Of a stretch of 58,523 nt of DNA, positions 9,413 through 17,259 are shown in pieces. A program made the translations under genes and the position numbers. Origin of the DNA: Pseudomonadota bacterium (GTDB lineage: Bacteria > Pseudomonadota > Gammaproteobacteria > Steroidobacterales > Steroidobacteraceae); contig JAEWLQ010000053.1 in the NCBI GenBank assembly GCA_023457495.1, positions 1 through 58,523 on the forward strand, read 5' to 3'. The notes under the pieces were generated by a model, which was not told the DNA's origin, did no database searches, and worked only from the letters and a program-made list of their open reading frames with translations. Each line of letters begins with the position of its first letter. The first letter of the stretch is position 1.

Positions 9413-12040
9413 TCAAGACATCACTTTTTCCGTGGGCTCCGTTTCCTTTTTGGGCATCACGCATTCCGCGAGGCATCGACGCAGATCCACGAGCCGCGGT
9501 GGCTTGCTCAGCACGGTATGGACTCCCTCAGGTGTTTCTCCTTCGGTGACCAGCCGCTGGCCCCAGCCCGTGAGCATGAAAACCACGGTTTCGGGCGCCG
9601 CCGCCTTGATGGCCGCCGTGACCGCGCGGCCATCGACGTGCGGCATCCCGAGATCGGTAAAGACCACCGGGAACGGATTGCCCAGGGCCTGCGCGTCCAG
9701 GAAGGCATCGATGCCCGCCTTGCCACCGTTGGCCGTGACGACCTCGTGCCCTTCCTGCGCGAGCGCCTCACGCAAGGAAGTCAGCAACACGGGATCGTCG
9801 TCGACGAGCAGGATTCGCGTGAGACGCGGGACCGGCGCGCCGCCTGGAGTTTTCGCCTCCACCGTCGGCGCGGTCTCCGGGAAAAGAATCCGGACGGTGG
9901 TCCCCTTCCCCGGCGCGCTCAGGATGTCGATGTCCGCGCCGTGCCGCTGCGTGATGCCGTACACCATCGCGAGCCCGAGGCCCGAACCGCGTTCGCCCTT
10001 GGTCGTGAAGAACGGCTCGAAACAGCGGCGACGCGTCGCCTCTTCCATGCCGACACCCGTATCCGCGACCTCCATGACGACGCGACGTCGCGAGCCGTCC
10101 GCGTGCATGGAACGCAACACGAGCCGACCGCCGGCCGGCATCGCGTCGATCGCATTGAAGATGAGATTCACGAGCGCCTCGCGCAGCTCGCTTTCGATGG
10201 CCATCACCGTCGGATCGCCGGCGACCGCGTCGACGCTCGCGTCGATCACGACGCCGCGCTGCTGCGCGATGTTGCTCCAGCGCGCGCGGGTGAGTTCGAG
10301 CACCTCGCGCAGCACGCGGTTGATCGCGACCGGTTGCAGCTCGAGCTGGGCGGGCCGCTTGCGATAGAACTCGCCCATGCGCGCGACCGTTTGCGCCACG
10401 TCGTCGACCGCGCGCTGGATGATCTCGAGCTGCCCACGCGCGCGCGGGCTGAATCCGCTCTCGTGCGTGAGCAACGCATCGACGTACACCGACACCGGCG
10501 AGATCGCGTTGTTGATGTCGTGCGCGATGCCACTGGCCATCTGGCCGAGCGCGCGCAGCCGCTCGTGCTCGAGCACCGCCTGTTGCGTACGCCGCAGATC
10601 GTCATAAGCCTGGCGCAGCGAGTCGTGGAGTCTCGCCTGGTTGGCCGCGAGCGTGACGTGATCGCAGAGCTGACGCAGGAATTCGCGTTCGCCCGCGCTG
10701 AATCCGTCGAACACCCGCCGCGCGACGACCAGCACGCCCAGGACCGCGGCGCGTTGCTCCGCATGCAGCGGAACACACACCATCGAGCGCAGGCCACCGC
10801 GCGCCAATCGCTGCTGGAACGGTCGATCCACCACGCTGATGTCGGGCTGGTACACCAACGTGCCCGCCAGGCAATGGTCGAGCTGGTTGCGATCGACCTC
10901 GATGCGCGAGTTGGCCGGCATCGCCATTTCGAGCGCGAGCGGCTCGCTGCGCGCGCCGACACGACTCACCGAGAGAGTCCCATTGTGCGGCTCGTAATCG
11001 CACAACACGGTGAAGTCCGCCGGCAGATGCTCCTCGAGACTGCGCACCATGACCTGGAAGATGCTGTCGAGATCCTGGCGCTCGGCGATCGCCCGCGTGA
11101 TCCGCTGCAGCAGGCTCAGGCGTTCGAGCTGCAGCAGCGCACTGCCTTCCGCCGCCTGGCGAATGCCTATCTCCTGGCGAAGATCGGCATTCACCGCCTC
11201 GAGCTCGGAAGTCCGCGACGCGACGCGCACCTCGAGCGCTTCGTTGATCGAGAGCAGCTCTTCTTCCGCGCGCATGCGGCGCGCCGTGTCCGCGCTGCCC
11301 ATCTGGATCAGGTGGAGCAACAACATGAGGCCGCCGGCGAAGACACCGAAGTGCGCGGTCATCGCGAAGTCGCTGATCGCCACGTCGGAATACAGCATCA
11401 GCGAATGCGCCAGCGCCATGGCGAGCGCGTAGTACGCGAGCGCGTGCGCGAGCCGGTCGCCTGCGCGTCGACGCCACGACCACAGGCCGATGGGAATCCA
11501 CAGCAGCGGCACCACGAGCAGCGTCGGACGGATGACGCCAAAAAGACCCGGGTCAGCGTAGTCCGGCAGCCACTGGAACAACGAGAACAGTCCCATCGCC
11601 ATCGCCGCGATGATGATCGCGAACAGCAGATTGGAAGTCTTCTCGGTGGGTTGCCACCACAACACGAGCGCGGAGCCGAGCGGCAGTAGATAGGCCGGCG
11701 GCGCCCACGTGCCGGAGCGCAGCCCCCGCATCACGGCGTTGAGTCCTTCCGAGGCGGTTGAGGGCTCGAGGGCGGTCATCACGTGCTGCACCTCCAGCAC
11801 GCCCGCGACCGCGAAAACGATCGCGAGGAGACGCACGCGCGTCTCGCCCGTGCGCCAGCCCAGGTCCCAGAACAGGAAGGACACCGCGACCGTCGCGAGC
11901 GCGATGCCGGTGTTGAGGATGGTGTGCAGGACCGGAAAGCCCGGCCCCGGCGCCGAGAAGATCGCCGCGCCTGCAAGGGCGGTCACCCCCAACGCGATGA
12001 GGAAGTCGCGCCCCGGATGAAGCTGCGCTCTGACGTCCAA
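9413..12040 (-). CDS. Hybrid sensor histidine kinase (7-8 TM, GAF, HisKA, HATPase, receiver)
   Basis: An 875-residue membrane-bound hybrid kinase. The N-terminal ~260 residues hold seven or eight hydrophobic helices, followed by a coiled coil (SINEALEVRVASRTSELEAV) and a GAF domain. The HisKA H-box is GIAHDINNAIS, the ATPase has GERGSGLGLAMVYG, and a C-terminal receiver has its phospho-Asp in VVFTDLGMP. I chose the TTG at 12040 because GGGAGG lies 5-6 nt upstream; the open frame continues further upstream but looks non-coding there. It diverges from the thioredoxin-NhaA gene over 96 bp. The phosphotransfer partner is unknown. Confidence 0.85.
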   Translation of the reverse strand: MDVRAQLHPGRDFLIALGVTALAGAAIFSAPGPGFPVLHTILNTGIALATVAVSFLFWDLGWRTGETRVRLLAIVFAVAGVLEVQHVMTALEPSTASEGLNAVMRGLRSGTWAPPAYLLPLGSALVLWWQPTEKTSNLLFAIIIAAMAMGLFSLFQWLPDYADPGLFGVIRPTLLVVPLLWIPIGLWSWRRRAGDRLAHALAYYALAMALAHSLMLYSDVAISDFAMTAHFGVFAGGLMLLLHLIQMGSADTARRMRAEEELLSINEALEVRVASRTSELEAVNADLRQEIGIRQAAEGSALLQLERLSLLQRITRAIAERQDLDSIFQVMVRSLEEHLPADFTVLCDYEPHNGTLSVSRVGARSEPLALEMAMPANSRIEVDRNQLDHCLAGTLVYQPDISVVDRPFQQRLARGGLRSMVCVPLHAEQRAAVLGVLVVARRVFDGFSAGEREFLRQLCDHVTLAANQARLHDSLRQAYDDLRRTQQAVLEHERLRALGQMASGIAHDINNAISPVSVYVDALLTHESGFSPRARGQLEIIQRAVDDVAQTVARMGEFYRKRPAQLELQPVAINRVLREVLELTRARWSNIAQQRGVVIDASVDAVAGDPTVMAIESELREALVNLIFNAIDAMPAGGRLVLRSMHADGSRRRVVMEVADTGVGMEEATRRRCFEPFFTTKGERGSGLGLAMVYGITQRHGADIDILSAPGKGTTVRILFPETAPTVEAKTPGGAPVPRLTRILLVDDDPVLLTSLREALAQEGHEVVTANGGKAGIDAFLDAQALGNPFPVVFTDLGMPHVDGRAVTAAIKAAAPETVVFMLTGWGQRLVTEGETPEGVHTVLSKPPRLVDLRRCLAECVMPKKETEPTEKVMS

Positions 12041-12136
12041 TCGCACCTCCCTGGTGCACGACGAAAATCCGGGGCCGAGGATACTCCTCCGCGCGGAAAG
12101 CGCCGCCTCCCACGTCCAAAGTATGATGGACAGCAT

Positions 12137-13969
12137 ATGAACAATCGCCTCGACCGACCCGTCGACTCCGCCCGCGATCACACCCTGGGCGCCGAGGGCG
12201 CGGCGATCACGCTGGTCGAGTACGGTAGTTATGACTGCCCGCATTGCCGGGCCGCGAACGGCAGGATTTCCGAAGTTCGCAATCAGCTCGGTGAGCGGGT
12301 TCGATACGTGTTCCGGCATCGACCCATCACCGGAAGCGAAATCGCGCGCCGCGCGGCCGACCTGGTCGAGCAGGCCGCGACGCCGGATGAGTTCTGGCGC
12401 GCGCATGTGTCGCTCATGACCCGTTCGAACACACTCAGCGAAGAGGACCTGCGGGCCGTCGCGGCGGATCTGCGGTTGACCGAGCTCGATCCCGACATGT
12501 GCGCCGCGGTGGCCTCCGAGGCGAGGGCGCGCGTCGATGCCGACATCGCGAGCTCGCATGCGAGCGGCGTGCGCGTCACGCCTACCTTCTTCATCAACGG
12601 GCAGCGTTATGACGGGCCCTGGGATGAGGCCTCGTTCACCGATGCGATGCTCGGGTCGTTGGGTCATCGCGTGCGCATCGCCGCGCTGGAATTCGCGAGC
12701 TGGGCGCCGTCGACTGGTTTGATGCTGCTGTTCGCGACCGTGCTCGCTGTCGTGCTGATGAACTCGCCGCTGGGCCCTGCGTTCGCCGCGTTGTGGGAAA
12801 CGGAGCTGGGCCTGAGCTTCGGCGACGCCGAGTTCAGCATGTCGCTGCTGCACTGGGTGAACGATGCGTTGCTCATCGTGTTCTTCCTGGTCGTGGGACT
12901 CGAGATAAAACGCGAGTTCACCGTCGGCCACCTGGCGACGCGGCGCAGCGCCGCCCTGCCCATCGCCGCCGCGATCGGCGGAATGACGGTGCCCGCTCTT
13001 ATATATGTGTTGCTGATCCAGTTCGCCGACGCCGCCGGCTCATGGCATCACGGCTGGGGCGTGCCCATGGCCACCGACACCGCGTTCGCGGTGGCGCTGA
13101 TCGCCGTGATGGGCCCGCGCGTGCCGATCGAACTGCGCATTTTTCTCACCGCCGCGGCGATCGTCGATGACATCGGGGCCATCATCGTCGTGGCCATCTT
13201 CTATTCCGGCGAGTTGAACTACGCGGCGCTGGGCGGCGCGCTGCTCGCGGTGGGTTTTCTCGCGATGCTGAACCGCTCCGGTGTTTATCGCGTGTCGCCG
13301 TACGTGCTGGTCGGAATCGCGTTGTGGATCTGCGTGCATGCCGGCGGTTTGCACGCCACGCTGGCGGGCGTGTTGCTCGCCGCGTTCATACCGACTCGGC
13401 CACCGCCTGACTACCGAGCACTGCTCGCTCAGGAAGACGCGATCCTGACCGCGGAGGCGAGCCGTGCGGGAGAGCAGTTCCGGATCGGGCCGTCCGAGAC
13501 CGCGCTGCGCGAACTGGACGCGATCCACGACCGACTCGAGTCGCCCGCGGACCGGCTCCTGCGCAATGTTGCACCGCGCTCGAGTTTTCTCGTGCTGCCG
13601 GTGTTCGCGCTGGCGAATGCGGGCGTGGTGTTTGGAGCGCAGGCCCTCGGAGAACATGGCGTACTGATGGCCGCGATCATCTGCGGCCTGACTATCGGGA
13701 AACCTCTCGGCTTCTTCCTCGCGTCGTGGCTGGCCGTGAAGGCCGGCATCGCCGAGAAGCCCGCGGTGTATTCGTGGCGGCAACTACTGGGTGCGGGCGC
13801 GCTCGGCGGCATCGGGTTCACGATGTCGCTGTTCATCGCAGGGCAGGCGTTTCCGGTGACGGAGGATTTCTCTGCCGCCAAGATCGCGGTATTCGGCGCG
13901 TCGGTGCTGTCCGCGGTGGCCGGCGTCGCGATTTTGTGGAATGCGCAGAGGAATGTAGAGGCGGGGTGA
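12137..13969 (+). CDS. nhaA: Thioredoxin/DsbA-NhaA fusion Na+/H+ antiporter
   Basis: A 610-residue fusion. Residues 1 to about 175 form a DsbA/thioredoxin-like domain with CPHC (C34-C37) and the cis-Pro region VRVTPTFFINGQRYDG. Residues about 180-605 form a complete NhaA antiporter with ATDTAFAVALIA and the proton/sodium Asp pair in AAIVDDIGAI. NhaA exports Na+ in exchange for protons. No signal peptide precedes the thioredoxin domain, so its CPHC faces an uncertain compartment. The ATG at 12137 fits the start of the thioredoxin domain. Fusions of this kind are known in other bacteria. The cassette array begins about 140 bp downstream. Confidence 0.9.
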   Translation: MNNRLDRPVDSARDHTLGAEGAAITLVEYGSYDCPHCRAANGRISEVRNQLGERVRYVFRHRPITGSEIARRAADLVEQAATPDEFWRAHVSLMTRSNTLSEEDLRAVAADLRLTELDPDMCAAVASEARARVDADIASSHASGVRVTPTFFINGQRYDGPWDEASFTDAMLGSLGHRVRIAALEFASWAPSTGLMLLFATVLAVVLMNSPLGPAFAALWETELGLSFGDAEFSMSLLHWVNDALLIVFFLVVGLEIKREFTVGHLATRRSAALPIAAAIGGMTVPALIYVLLIQFADAAGSWHHGWGVPMATDTAFAVALIAVMGPRVPIELRIFLTAAAIVDDIGAIIVVAIFYSGELNYAALGGALLAVGFLAMLNRSGVYRVSPYVLVGIALWICVHAGGLHATLAGVLLAAFIPTRPPPDYRALLAQEDAILTAEASRAGEQFRIGPSETALRELDAIHDRLESPADRLLRNVAPRSSFLVLPVFALANAGVVFGAQALGEHGVLMAAIICGLTIGKPLGFFLASWLAVKAGIAEKPAVYSWRQLLGAGALGGIGFTMSLFIAGQAFPVTEDFSAAKIAVFGASVLSAVAGVAILWNAQRNVEAG

Positions 13970-13970
13970 T

Positions 13971-13990
13971 TTATACGACGTGTCGTATAA
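13971..13990. promoter_or_regulatory. Perfect palindrome after nhaA
   Basis: TTATACGAC and GTCGTATAA form a perfect 9-bp inverted repeat with a 2-nt centre, directly after the nhaA stop. The loop is too tight for a typical terminator and there is no T-tract, so an operator is more likely. It is AT-rich compared with nhaA and sits at the edge of the cassette array. The binding protein is unknown. Confidence 0.4.
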
Positions 13991-14107
13991 CTAGACCGGG
14001 TGGATTGACGATATTGATGGCGGTGTGGTGAGGTGAATCAGGGACTTGCGCGGAGGGGGATGGGTTTATGCGTCATGTCGATCAATATTCGTTCGTGATT
14101 TTCGGAC

Positions 14108-14126
14108 GCCTGAATAGGAGTTAGGC
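14108..14126 (+). repeat. Left boundary recombination-core remnant
   Basis: GCCTGAA followed 5 nt later by GTTAGGC (14120-14126). The second box is a good R' core and begins the first cassette, while the left half is a degenerate R''-like box with no attC arms between. This may be a collapsed attC or the right edge of a lost attI. Confidence 0.5.
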
Positions 14127-14144
14127 ATCACTCGAGACCACCGC

Positions 14145-14450
14145 ATGGGCGCAGAGCGATGCCACATTCACGGAGTGCAGGTCGGACATCTTTGCTGCAA
14201 CCACGTCGCTGCCGGAATTAAGGGCGACACCGCACTTTCGGCGAGTTCCAGTGACAACGCCGAGATTGACATGCTGGACGACGGCTCGGAGCTCCTAGGA
14301 ATATGCATTTGCCAGCCATGCGCCGCGCAGTTCAACATCTCGCCAAATGCGAGATTGCCCGGTGCCGCTTTTGACAGCAGTATTCCGTACGTCGCCCCGA
14401 CATGTGGCCGTTGTTACACAGCATGGCTTGAATCGAGGTCATCACAATGA
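14145..14450 (+). CDS. Cassette 1: cysteine-rich hypothetical protein
   Basis: A 101-residue protein of unknown function occupying the first cassette (14120-14452). It has several Cys pairs (LCCNH, CICQPC, CGRC) that could bind zinc or form disulfides; no signal peptide or membrane segment is evident. The ATG lies 18 nt after the GTTAGGC core, and the TGA ends one base before the next R'' box, so the gene exactly fills the cassette. No strong Shine-Dalgarno sequence is visible. I do not recognise a family. Confidence 0.65.
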   Translation: MGAERCHIHGVQVGHLCCNHVAAGIKGDTALSASSSDNAEIDMLDDGSELLGICICQPCAAQFNISPNARLPGAAFDSSIPYVAPTCGRCYTAWLESRSSQ

Positions 14451-14451
14451 T

Positions 14452-14539
14452 GCCTAACACCTTGTTCGAGCGGACGCGTGAGGGATAAAGTGCCAGGCTC
14501 ATACAGCGGCGTGCGCGCCGCTCAACTCAATCGTTAGGC
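14452..14539 (+). repeat. attC site 1 (88 bp)
   Basis: R'' GCCTAAC and R' GTTAGGC are perfect complements. The inner arms GAGCGG (L'') and CCGCTC (L') can pair, and GCGGCGTGCGCGCCGC forms the central hairpin region. It closes cassette 1. Confidence 0.9.
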
Positions 14540-14553
14540 CGCCTGCGCCGCAC

Positions 14554-15042
14554 ATGCATCCACGAACAAAATTGGACGTACTTGAGTTCATCCACGTCAT
14601 CGGCGCGCCAATCGACGACGCGACACGAATGATTCGGCTTCACGGGCTCACTGAGTATTTCCTTGAGCGAATACTAATTCGGTGTCTGCCGGACGGCGAT
14701 CTGCTTGTCGAAGACGAGCGTTTCGGCTTCTACCACAAGCTTCAGATTGCGCTTTCGCTTCGCGAGTTAAACTCAGAGACGGTTGGTGCGCTGCGCAAGC
14801 TCGCAAAACTTCGCAATCGTTGTGCGCACGAGCACAGGCCAGTAGTTGAAGTATCGGCAATTGTTGAAATCGGCCGGATCATTGGCCCGCTATTTGAGAA
14901 AGGGATGCGGGATTTTGAGGGTGAGGCCAAAGAATTTCGCGCCCTTGCCTGGAGTCTTTTCACAGAGCTTAGTCATCAGTCCACCTCTCGCGAAATATTC
15001 GCGGAGGCACTGGAGAAGCTCAAGATCTCCCCGTCGGCCTAA
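14554..15042 (+). CDS. Cassette 2: HEPN/MltR-like protein
   Basis: A 162-residue, mostly helical cytosolic protein. The segment KLAKLRNRCAHEHRP carries the RX4H motif (R87-NRCA-H92) of HEPN domains. The preceding helices (TEYFLERILIR, FYHKLQIALSLREL) resemble the mannitol-operon-repressor MltR/HEPN group, which combines a helical bundle with a conserved R-N-x-x-A-H. Many HEPN proteins are RNases in toxin-antitoxin and defence systems, while MltR-like members may lack that activity. The start ATG is 14 nt after the R' box, and the TAA stop lies within the next attC R'' box. No partner antitoxin gene is in the cassette. Confidence 0.75.
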   Translation: MHPRTKLDVLEFIHVIGAPIDDATRMIRLHGLTEYFLERILIRCLPDGDLLVEDERFGFYHKLQIALSLRELNSETVGALRKLAKLRNRCAHEHRPVVEVSAIVEIGRIIGPLFEKGMRDFEGEAKEFRALAWSLFTELSHQSTSREIFAEALEKLKISPSA

Positions 15043-15124
15043 CAACTTTCTGGAGCGGACGCGTGCAAGATAAAGCGCCCAGTTCATACACCGGCGTGCT
15101 CGCCGCTCAGCTCGATCGTTAGTT
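15037..15124 (+). repeat. attC site 2 (88 bp)
   Basis: Starts GCCTAAC and ends GTTAGTT, an R' box with two changes. GAGCGG and CCGCTC arms and the GATAAAGCGCCC/AGTTCATACA core match site 1. The stop codon of cassette 2 lies in R''. Confidence 0.88.
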
Positions 15125-15797
15125 GCACGTGTTAGCTACAACTCCGGACATCTCTCCAGCCTCCAGTGCAGTCGCTGAGTATGAGCAAAGGCAGCGAGCA
15201 AAGCTGGCCCCCGAGCACACTCAAATGCTCTCAGAGATTCGTAGACGTCTTGATCGGCTTCAAAATCAAGCCGCCGCATTGATCGACATAAATAACCGTA
15301 TGTGGAAAAAACGCGGGATCGAAATGCGATTTGAACCCGCCGACGAATCTATCGTTTTCTCCATGGGTGGGTTTGAGCAGCGCATTAGACTCAATAGGGC
15401 TGATCCAAACGTTTCGGTAACGATGGGATCCTCGACTGGCACGAGTGGATACCAAGCGGGCAATTCTGACAACGCTGACGAAGAAGAGCAGGCACTCCAG
15501 CTCGAGTTGGAGGAAAAGATCGAAGGTTTCTATCAGAGCGCCCATCGAATTCTTAAGCTGTTTGGCCGGATACCTGGGCTCGAAAAGATCAAGTGTCCCG
15601 CAATTACGCGCGTGCGCAACAATCTTATCGAGCATCCGAAAGATGGCGCGTTATATTCATTTGGCGTCGGCACCACTGGACCTCGAGTTAAACCGATGTA
15701 TCAAGGGATTCAGGAGTTCAACGATGATGGCCTCTTGCCCAATACCGCAGAATTCGTCGCTGCGATTGTCAAGGGATGCTCGGGACCCGCGGCCTAA
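15123..15797 (+). CDS. Cassette 3: hypothetical protein with HEPN-like RX5H motif
   Basis: The 224-codon frame fills the third cassette, and its TAA is inside the next R'' box. No ATG is near the 5' end. TTG (15123) overlaps the R' box and GTG lies at 15129; the first internal Met, in MLSEIRRRLDRL, is about 100 nt in, so the start is uncertain. The N-terminal third is a coiled-coil-like helix (EYEQRQRAKLAPEHTQML), followed by a Gly/Ser-rich middle. The C-terminal helix pair contains ITRVRNNLIEHPKDG with R165 and H171, compatible with the RX4-6H of HEPN proteins. The function is unknown; abortive-infection or toxin activity is a guess from the motif and context. Confidence 0.6.
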   Translation: MHVLATTPDISPASSAVAEYEQRQRAKLAPEHTQMLSEIRRRLDRLQNQAAALIDINNRMWKKRGIEMRFEPADESIVFSMGGFEQRIRLNRADPNVSVTMGSSTGTSGYQAGNSDNADEEEQALQLELEEKIEGFYQSAHRILKLFGRIPGLEKIKCPAITRVRNNLIEHPKDGALYSFGVGTTGPRVKPMYQGIQEFNDDGLLPNTAEFVAAIVKGCSGPAA

Positions 15798-15879
15798 CAA
15801 ATTGCTGGAGCGGACGCGTGGAAAGCAAAGTGCCCAGTTCAAATGCCGGCGCGCGCGCCGATCAACTCAATCGTTAGGG
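15792..15879 (+). repeat. attC site 3 (88 bp)
   Basis: R'' GCCTAAC and R' GTTAGGG with the conserved GAGCGGACGCGTG block. L' here is CCGATC rather than CCGCTC. It closes cassette 3. Confidence 0.88.
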
Positions 15880-15938
15880 CGCGTGAGGACGCACGCCGTT
15901 TCTCCACCGTACATTAACTGCGATTGGAGAAATGCCTG

Positions 15939-16364
15939 ATGGATCTGCTCAATAGACTTGCGGGGCCCGCTGCATTCATCTTGCTAGCCAGCACTACCAA
16001 TGCCGTAGCGAGCGACAATATTCTTGTGACGCGAGATTCTTGCGCTGCCGTTGCCTCCTCGGCGATTAGTGCGTCTGCCCGCGCCACAAGCGTGGGGGCT
16101 TTACGGCAGAAGACCAAAGCGGCTTATTTCGAATTAGCGAAGGCGCCTGGTGCTCGACTCTTACCTCTTCACCAGATTGAAGAACCAATTGACATCGTCC
16201 TGGATACCTACGGGGGCCAGATTCTGGACCAGGTACGAGGAGGCATGCATTCCAGTAATCTTGAGCAAGTAGTTCAGGGCATCGGATACGCGATGGCTTT
16301 CACTTCGGCAACTTGCATGGCAATCCTACTCGACCAATCGAAGCAGAGGCCGGCGCGGCAATAG
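15939..16364 (+). CDS. Cassette 4: small exported protein of unknown function
   Basis: A 141-residue protein with an apparent Sec signal peptide, MDLLNRLAGPAAFILLAS, followed by TNAVA-S as a plausible cleavage site. The ATG at 15939 was preferred over the in-frame TTG at 15924 because GGAG lies upstream of it at good spacing. The mature part has two Cys (RDSCAAV, SATCMAI) that may form a disulfide and is otherwise featureless. Exported proteins without known homologues are common integron cassette cargo. I do not recognise a family. Confidence 0.6.
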   Translation: MDLLNRLAGPAAFILLASTTNAVASDNILVTRDSCAAVASSAISASARATSVGALRQKTKAAYFELAKAPGARLLPLHQIEEPIDIVLDTYGGQILDQVRGGMHSSNLEQVVQGIGYAMAFTSATCMAILLDQSKQRPARQ

Positions 16365-16372
16365 TGGCACGC

Positions 16373-16457
16373 GCCCTACCTAATCGAGCAGACGCGGGAT
16401 GTATAGAGCGCCACTCGCTACTACCGGCGCGCGCGCCGATCAACGCAATCGTTAGGC
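16373..16457 (+). repeat. attC site 4 (85 bp, divergent R'')
   Basis: R'' reads GCCCTAC in place of GCCTAAC, R' is GTTAGGC, and GAGCAGACGCG replaces GAGCGGACGCG. The end CACGCGCCCTAC is the reverse complement, with one base deleted, of the same cassette's start GTTAGGGCGCGTG. Confidence 0.8.
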
Positions 16458-16463
16458 GTCACG

Positions 16464-16961
16464 TTGGCACGTAGCGCAAGAGCCGTTTGTCTGGACGCCT
16501 CGGTGCTAGTAGCCCTCCGAACGAGCGAACCCTATTCCACGCAAGTTTCGAGATGGTGCTCCGGCGAGCCCGGAGCGTATACGACGCCATTCTGCTTTTA
16601 TGAAGCGCTGAACATCTTCAAGTCGAAGTGGAAGCACCGGGCACTCTTAACCGAAGCTGATTACACACGCTGTTGTAGAAATCTGATCGCGTGGTTTGGA
16701 GGCATCGACCGTCGCGGATTCGTTAAGGACCAAGACTTAACAACCCCAGAAGCGCTTTCATGGGTCACAGGCGTCGTATCATCTACCGGCCTAGATTTCT
16801 CCGACGCGTATCAGATATACAGCGTCAAACACGGATACTTCTCACCGCTCGCTGGTGACTCAAGGACAGTGCTAGTTACTGTTGACAAGAATCTCGCCCT
16901 AGTCGCGAGAGGATACGGAATCAAAGCCATAGACCTGACGTCCGAGATTGTGCCGTCGTGA
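16464..16961 (+). CDS. Cassette 5: PIN-domain (VapC-like) ribonuclease
   Basis: A 165-residue PIN domain with all four acidic positions visible: D11 in CLDASVLVAL, E47 in FYEALNIF, D114 in LDFSDAYQI and D141 in LVTVDKN. PIN proteins are Mg2+-dependent RNases; VapC members act as toxins. The only start near the R' box is TTG at 16464, just 6 nt after it, so translation may be weak. No VapB-type antitoxin is encoded in the cassette, so it is either a solitary toxin or its antitoxin was lost. TGA ends next to the collapsed attC that follows. Confidence 0.8.
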   Translation: MARSARAVCLDASVLVALRTSEPYSTQVSRWCSGEPGAYTTPFCFYEALNIFKSKWKHRALLTEADYTRCCRNLIAWFGGIDRRGFVKDQDLTTPEALSWVTGVVSSTGLDFSDAYQIYSVKHGYFSPLAGDSRTVLVTVDKNLALVARGYGIKAIDLTSEIVPS

Positions 16962-16962
16962 C

Positions 16963-16994
16963 GCCTAAGAATCAGTTCGAGCCGATCGTTACCC
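16963..16994 (+). repeat. Collapsed attC site 5
   Basis: GCCTAAG, then CAGTTCGAGCCGATCGTTAC: only about 32 bp, keeping the R'' end, part of the GAGC/CGATC arms and an R'-like GTTACCC. About 55 bp of a normal site are missing. The cassette 5 ends still match each other (CGTGACGCCTAA against TTAGGCGTCACG). Confidence 0.6.
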
Positions 16995-17172
16995 GTCGGT
17001 ACGCGCGCATGCGCGGCGACTCACTGGCTGTGTTGCTACTGGGGCAACCCTTGCAAAAACTGAGGCGGCGATCCGCGAAGCAATCGAGCTCCACCTTGAT
17101 GGGTTGCGTGAGGACGGGTCGCCAATTCCGCCACCAGCGAGCAAGGTCGAGTACGTCGAAGTTGCCGCCTAA
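16969..17172 (+). pseudogene. 5'-truncated HicB-like antitoxin remnant
   Basis: The open frame ending TAA at 17170-17172 translates to a clear HicB C-terminus: GCVATGATLAKTEAAI, then REAIELHLDGLREDGSPIP and PPASKVEYVEVAA. HicB antitoxins normally begin with a short ferredoxin-like half ending DLPGC. Here the sequence before GC is RAHARRLT, and no ATG, GTG or TTG opens the frame before the upstream stop at 16966. The 5' end is fused to the collapsed attC, so the first half and the cassette start were probably lost in one deletion. No hicA toxin gene is present. Confidence 0.72.
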
Positions 17173-17254
17173 CACCTGTTTCGAGCGGACGCGAGAGGGA
17201 TAAAGTGCCAATCGCCATTGCCGGCGCGCGCGCCACTCAACTCAATCGTTAGGT
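17167..17254 (+). repeat. attC site 6 (88 bp)
   Basis: R'' GCCTAAC and R' GTTAGGT with GAGCGGACGCG, GATAAAGTGCC and GCCACTCAACTCAATC as in sites 1-3. The hicB remnant's stop codon lies in R''. Confidence 0.9.
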
Positions 17255-17259
17255 TGCAG

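Noticed and set aside
9518..11689. Long plus-strand frame opposite the hybrid kinase
   Set aside because: Arg/His/Asp-rich low-complexity translation typical of antisense frames in GC-rich DNA; the minus strand encodes recognisable kinase domains.
12041..12931. N-terminal extension of the hybrid kinase frame past 12040
   Set aside because: It runs antisense through the thioredoxin domain of the NhaA fusion and has no domain. The TTG at 12040 has a good ribosome site.
16958..17203. 81-codon frame over the hicB remnant
   Set aside because: It crosses attC sequence at both ends and has no recognisable features; the overlapping frame encodes an unmistakable HicB C-terminus.
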